Assembly (NCBI RefSeq): GCF_028368855.1
Contig: NZ_JAQNCY010000007.1
Span: forward strand, 124,001 to 188,000
Length of the DNA: 64,000 nt
Direction: 5' to 3'
From: Leisingera sp. SS27
GTDB taxonomy: Bacteria > Pseudomonadota > Alphaproteobacteria > Rhodobacterales > Rhodobacteraceae
Position numbers and translations under genes: made by a program. Positions 61,560-64,000 of this stretch are shown here, in pieces (positions within the stretch are counted from its first letter, which is position 1; each line of letters begins with the position of its first letter). The notes below the pieces were generated by a model. That model worked only from the letters and a program-made list of their open reading frames with translations. It had not been told where the DNA came from and made no database searches.

Positions 61560-62921
61560 GTGAGTGAAGACAGCCCGCATATCTACCGGTGCATCGGCAT
61601 CGGTTTCGGCCCCTCCAACATCGCGCTGGCAATTGCGCTCGAGGAAGCGGGGGAACTGGACAATGTGCTGTTTCTGGAAAAAGCGGCAGCGCCGGACTGG
61701 CAGGGTGAATTCCTGATCGATGGCAGCGACATCCAGCACAATCCGCTGCGTGACTTTGTAACCCCGCGCAACCCGGCTTCTCCCTATGGGTTTCTCAGTT
61801 ATCTGAAGGCAAAGGGCCGCCTGTTCGAATTTCTCAACCTCGAAGCGCCCTATCCGCCGCGCACCGAATACGCCCGCTATACCGTATGGGCAGCGCGTCA
61901 GTTCGACCGCGCAGTGCGCTACAGCGCCGCGGTGCGCAGCCTGGAATATACCGAGGCCGGGGGGCTTCCTGCGGTGCGGGTCGGGCTGGAAAGCGGGGAG
62001 GTCCTTCTTGCCCGCAGCGTGAGCTTTGCGCCGGGCCGGTCAATCAGCATCCCCCAGCCCTTTGCCGCGCAAATGGGCGGGCGCATGGTGCATGCGGCGC
62101 AATACCGCTCCGCCGTGGCCCGCTGGCAGCAGGAGGGCACTGTCCGGCGCATCGCCGTGATCGGTGCCAGCCAAAGCGCGGTGGAAATGCTGCTGGATCT
62201 GCCGGGCCATTTCCCGCAGGCGCAGATCACCGGCATCTGCCGGTCCTTCGGTTACAAGCAGAAGGACCTCAGCCCGTTCACCGAACGGGTGTATGAGCCG
62301 GAGTTCGTCGACCGTTTCTACGGCGCGCCGGAGGACGTGCAGAACAGCATGCGGCGGGAGCTGTGGCGCAGCAACTATGGCGCCGCTGACCATGACGTGA
62401 TCAATGCGCTGCAGTTCCGCATGTACGAACAGCGGGTCACCGGGCGGGCACAGATCGTGCTGCTGGACAACAAGACCACGCAGGAGATCGCGCCGCAGGG
62501 CGGGGCAGGGGGCTTTGAACTGAGGCTGCTGGACCGGATGGATCGCAGCGAAACCCGGGCGGAATTTGATGCGGTCATTCTGGCGACAGGCTTCCTGAAC
62601 CACGGCAGCGCGCCTGAAGGCGAGCCCTTTCACCCGCTGCTGGCCGGCATTGCCGAAGAGGCCCGGTTCCGTGCGGACGGCGCCATCGCCCAGGCGCGGG
62701 ACTACCGGCTGCTGATCAAGCCGGGCCTGACGCGGGCCCCGGTCTTTCTGAACGGCGTTTCGGAAACCAGCCACGGCTTTGGCGATGCCGGCTCCTTCAG
62801 CCTTCTTTCGGTCCGCTCGGCTGAGCTGGCCCGGTCGATTGCCGCTGTGCCGGTCCGGCCGCAGAACAACTCATCCGGCGCAGGGCAGGACACCCCTGCG
62901 CGGACGGTCCAACCCGCATGA
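61560..62921 (+). CDS. Lysine/ornithine N-hydroxylase of a putative N-N bond pathway
   Basis: A 453-aa flavin-dependent N-monooxygenase of the IucD/PvdA/SidA family. The FAD motif is CIGIGFGPSNIALAIAL, the NADPH motif AVIGASQSAVEMLLDL, and the C-terminal ATGF motif is FDAVILATGFLNH. It hydroxylates the side-chain amine of lysine or ornithine; the substrate cannot be told by eye. It starts at GTG 61560 and overlaps the cupin gene by 4 bp. Petrobactin needs no N-hydroxylation. With the cupin and MetRS-like genes it matches the trio that makes hydrazines from N6-hydroxylysine. Confidence 0.88.
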   Translation: MSEDSPHIYRCIGIGFGPSNIALAIALEEAGELDNVLFLEKAAAPDWQGEFLIDGSDIQHNPLRDFVTPRNPASPYGFLSYLKAKGRLFEFLNLEAPYPPRTEYARYTVWAARQFDRAVRYSAAVRSLEYTEAGGLPAVRVGLESGEVLLARSVSFAPGRSISIPQPFAAQMGGRMVHAAQYRSAVARWQQEGTVRRIAVIGASQSAVEMLLDLPGHFPQAQITGICRSFGYKQKDLSPFTERVYEPEFVDRFYGAPEDVQNSMRRELWRSNYGAADHDVINALQFRMYEQRVTGRAQIVLLDNKTTQEIAPQGGAGGFELRLLDRMDRSETRAEFDAVILATGFLNHGSAPEGEPFHPLLAGIAEEARFRADGAIAQARDYRLLIKPGLTRAPVFLNGVSETSHGFGDAGSFSLLSVRSAELARSIAAVPVRPQNNSSGAGQDTPARTVQPA

Positions 62922-63364
62922 CGAGGCAGATTATGTTTGCACTGAAAGACAGAGAGACATTTGACATTGAAACCCTGGTGCGCCGCGGCGAAAGCGCGGT
63001 GACAACGCGCGAGTACAACGCCGACCTGCGGCGGCTGCTGCCCTGGCCGGGGCGCGTGAACAGCAAGCGCCCGCTGACGGAATTCGGCGCCATCCTGGTG
63101 ACCATCCGGCCGCAGGAGGACGTCGATGCCCACCGCCACGACGAGGAGGAATGCTTTATCGTGACCGCGGGCCGGGCGGATTTGGAGATTGAAGGCCAGA
63201 CAACGCAACTGTTCGCCGGCGACGTCGTCTATATCCCGCGCTTCTGGATGCATCAGCTGCGCAATCCGAACTTTGAACCATTTGTTTTTGTTGATCTTTA
63301 CTGGGATGACAAGGGCCGAAGCTTTGAAGTGTTTTCTGCAGCCGAGCTTGAGGAGGCCCTGTGA
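62918..63364 (+). CDS. Cupin protein of a putative hydrazine synthetase
   Basis: A 148-aa single-domain cupin with a complete metal site: His72, His74 and Glu78 in DAHRHDEEECFIV, and His112 in PRFWMHQLRN. In the known hydrazine synthetase Spb40 a cupin domain is fused to a MetRS-like domain and performs the N-N bond rearrangement. Here the cupin is a separate gene wedged between the N-hydroxylase and the MetRS-like gene with 4-bp and 1-bp overlaps. That arrangement strongly links the three. A stand-alone sugar or regulatory cupin is less likely in this context. Confidence 0.82.
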   Translation: MTRQIMFALKDRETFDIETLVRRGESAVTTREYNADLRRLLPWPGRVNSKRPLTEFGAILVTIRPQEDVDAHRHDEEECFIVTAGRADLEIEGQTTQLFAGDVVYIPRFWMHQLRNPNFEPFVFVDLYWDDKGRSFEVFSAAELEEAL

Positions 63365-64000
63365 TGAAACCCGCGTCTTCCCCTCCCGATTTCATCGTCA
63401 CCCTGCCGCCGCCGACCCCGAACGGAGGGCTGCATGTGGGCCATATGGCGGGGCCGTTTCTGGCCGCTGACATCTTTGCCAAGGCAGCCCAGGCGGGCGG
63501 TCAGAGCGTGCATGTGCTGTCTTTCAGCGACACCAACCAGTCCTATGTGCGGGCGACCGCGGAAAAGCAGGACCGCGATCCGGCGGAGCTGGCATCCGGC
63601 TGGACACGCGACATCCTGGACACGCTGGAGATCTACGGTTGCCAGGTCGACAACTACTTCGAACCGGGCCCGGCCTCGGACGGCTTTGTGCGCGACACGC
63701 TGCTGCGGCTGTATGATCAAGGCATCTTAAAGAAAAAAACTTTTCCGTTCATGTATTTGCCGGATCAGGAACAGTTTCTGGACGAAGCCGGGGCGAGCGG
63801 GTTGTGCCCGCGCTGTCTGGATGACTGCAAGTGCGGCATCTGCGAGGCCTGCGGGTTTCCGACCCGGGCGGACACGCTGCTGAACCCGCGGTGCACCAAT
63901 GATCCCGCAGCCCGGGTTGAGGTCCGCCACGCCGAGGTGCTGGTGCTGGAACTGGAGGCCTGGCGCGATGCTCTGCGGCGCTTCCACAACTTCGGCACCG
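63364..64000 (+). CDS. Methionyl-tRNA-synthetase-like protein, partial at right edge
   Basis: 212 codons are visible, continuing beyond the window. The N-terminus is class I synthetase: DFIVTLPPPTPNGGLHVGH with the HIGH-like HVGH (residues 24-27). A zinc-knuckle insertion of MetRS type follows (CPRC, CKCGICEACG; Cys148-163). KMSKS would lie outside. The protein starts at ATG 63364 overlapping the cupin stop. Its place after an N-hydroxylase and a cupin fits the MetRS-like module that activates an amino acid such as glycine for ligation to N-hydroxylysine. A housekeeping MetRS is unlikely in this operon, but the full gene must be seen. Confidence 0.82.
   Translation, partial: MKPASSPPDFIVTLPPPTPNGGLHVGHMAGPFLAADIFAKAAQAGGQSVHVLSFSDTNQSYVRATAEKQDRDPAELASGWTRDILDTLEIYGCQVDNYFEPGPASDGFVRDTLLRLYDQGILKKKTFPFMYLPDQEQFLDEAGASGLCPRCLDDCKCGICEACGFPTRADTLLNPRCTNDPAARVEVRHAEVLVLELEAWRDALRRFHNFGT

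Noticed and set aside
62541-62554. Further parS copy inside the N-hydroxylase gene
   Set aside because: Only the right half (GCAGCGAAAC) matches; the left arm is not palindromic.
61560-62921. N-hydroxylase as part of petrobactin synthesis
   Set aside because: Petrobactin has no hydroxamate, the gene lies beyond the replication module, and it overlaps the cupin and MetRS-like genes instead.

Overview
This window looks like part of a plasmid or chromid from a marine alphaproteobacterium of the Roseobacter group (Rhodobacteraceae). The evidence is GC-rich coding DNA, a DUF1036 protein, a Hint/RTX-type protein, an alternative (carboxynorspermidine-type) spermidine pathway, and a complete plasmid replication and partition module at 56.7-61.4 kb: a Rep_3-like initiator, an iteron-bearing origin, ParA, ParB and five copies of a parS-like palindrome. 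No IS element, tRNA, rRNA or CRISPR array was seen. The genus cannot be fixed from the sequence alone.

Layout. 0-5.3 kb: an envelope cluster with a caspase-like protein that lacks the catalytic His (cut by the left edge), a DUF1036 protein, a proton-channel set of one ExbB-like and two ExbD-like proteins, and a TonB-like anchor whose C-terminus resembles DUF4384 rather than a TonB domain. 5.6-7.2 kb: a sugar pair, D-lyxose/mannose isomerase-like protein and fructokinase. 7.3-11.8 kb: two methyltransferases around a Hint/RTX protein. 12.1-32.2 kb: a non-flagellar type III secretion (T3SS) island. Its core operon runs (89-aa protein)-sctD-sctG-like-sctI-sctJ-sctK-sctL-sctN-sctO-sctQ-sctR-sctS-sctT-sctU. 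Candidate secreted proteins flank it: an ADP-ribosyltransferase-like protein, a Gly-rich harpin-like protein, a coiled-coil protein and an 842-aa protein. Two LysR regulators and a TPR lipoprotein lie among them. sctC, sctV, sctP and a recognisable needle gene are absent, and SctU has EATH in place of NPTH.

32.4-56.2 kb: an apparently self-contained petrobactin-type siderophore island. It holds a ferric-siderophore ABC importer, an arginine-to-spermidine pathway (speA, a carboxyspermidine dehydrogenase, nspC, speB), a TonB-dependent receptor, asbA, asbB, asbC, a fused asbD-asbE, asbF, an ABC exporter, a DUF2218 protein and a canonical ExbB-ExbD-ExbD-TonB system. In this reading arginine becomes agmatine, putrescine and spermidine. 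Spermidine is joined to citrate by AsbA/AsbB and capped with 3,4-dihydroxybenzoate made by AsbF and loaded by AsbC onto the AsbD domain. The exporter releases the product and the receptor, TonB system and ABC importer bring it back.

56.2-61.4 kb: an OsmC-like gene, then rep, the origin, parAB and the parS sites. 61.6-64 kb (right edge): a lysine/ornithine N-hydroxylase, a stand-alone cupin and the start of a methionyl-tRNA-synthetase-like gene with overlapping ends. This is the gene set of the hydrazine (N-N bond) forming machinery known from s56-p1 biosynthesis, so a cluster for an N-N-bonded natural product probably continues past the window. It is the most unusual system here.
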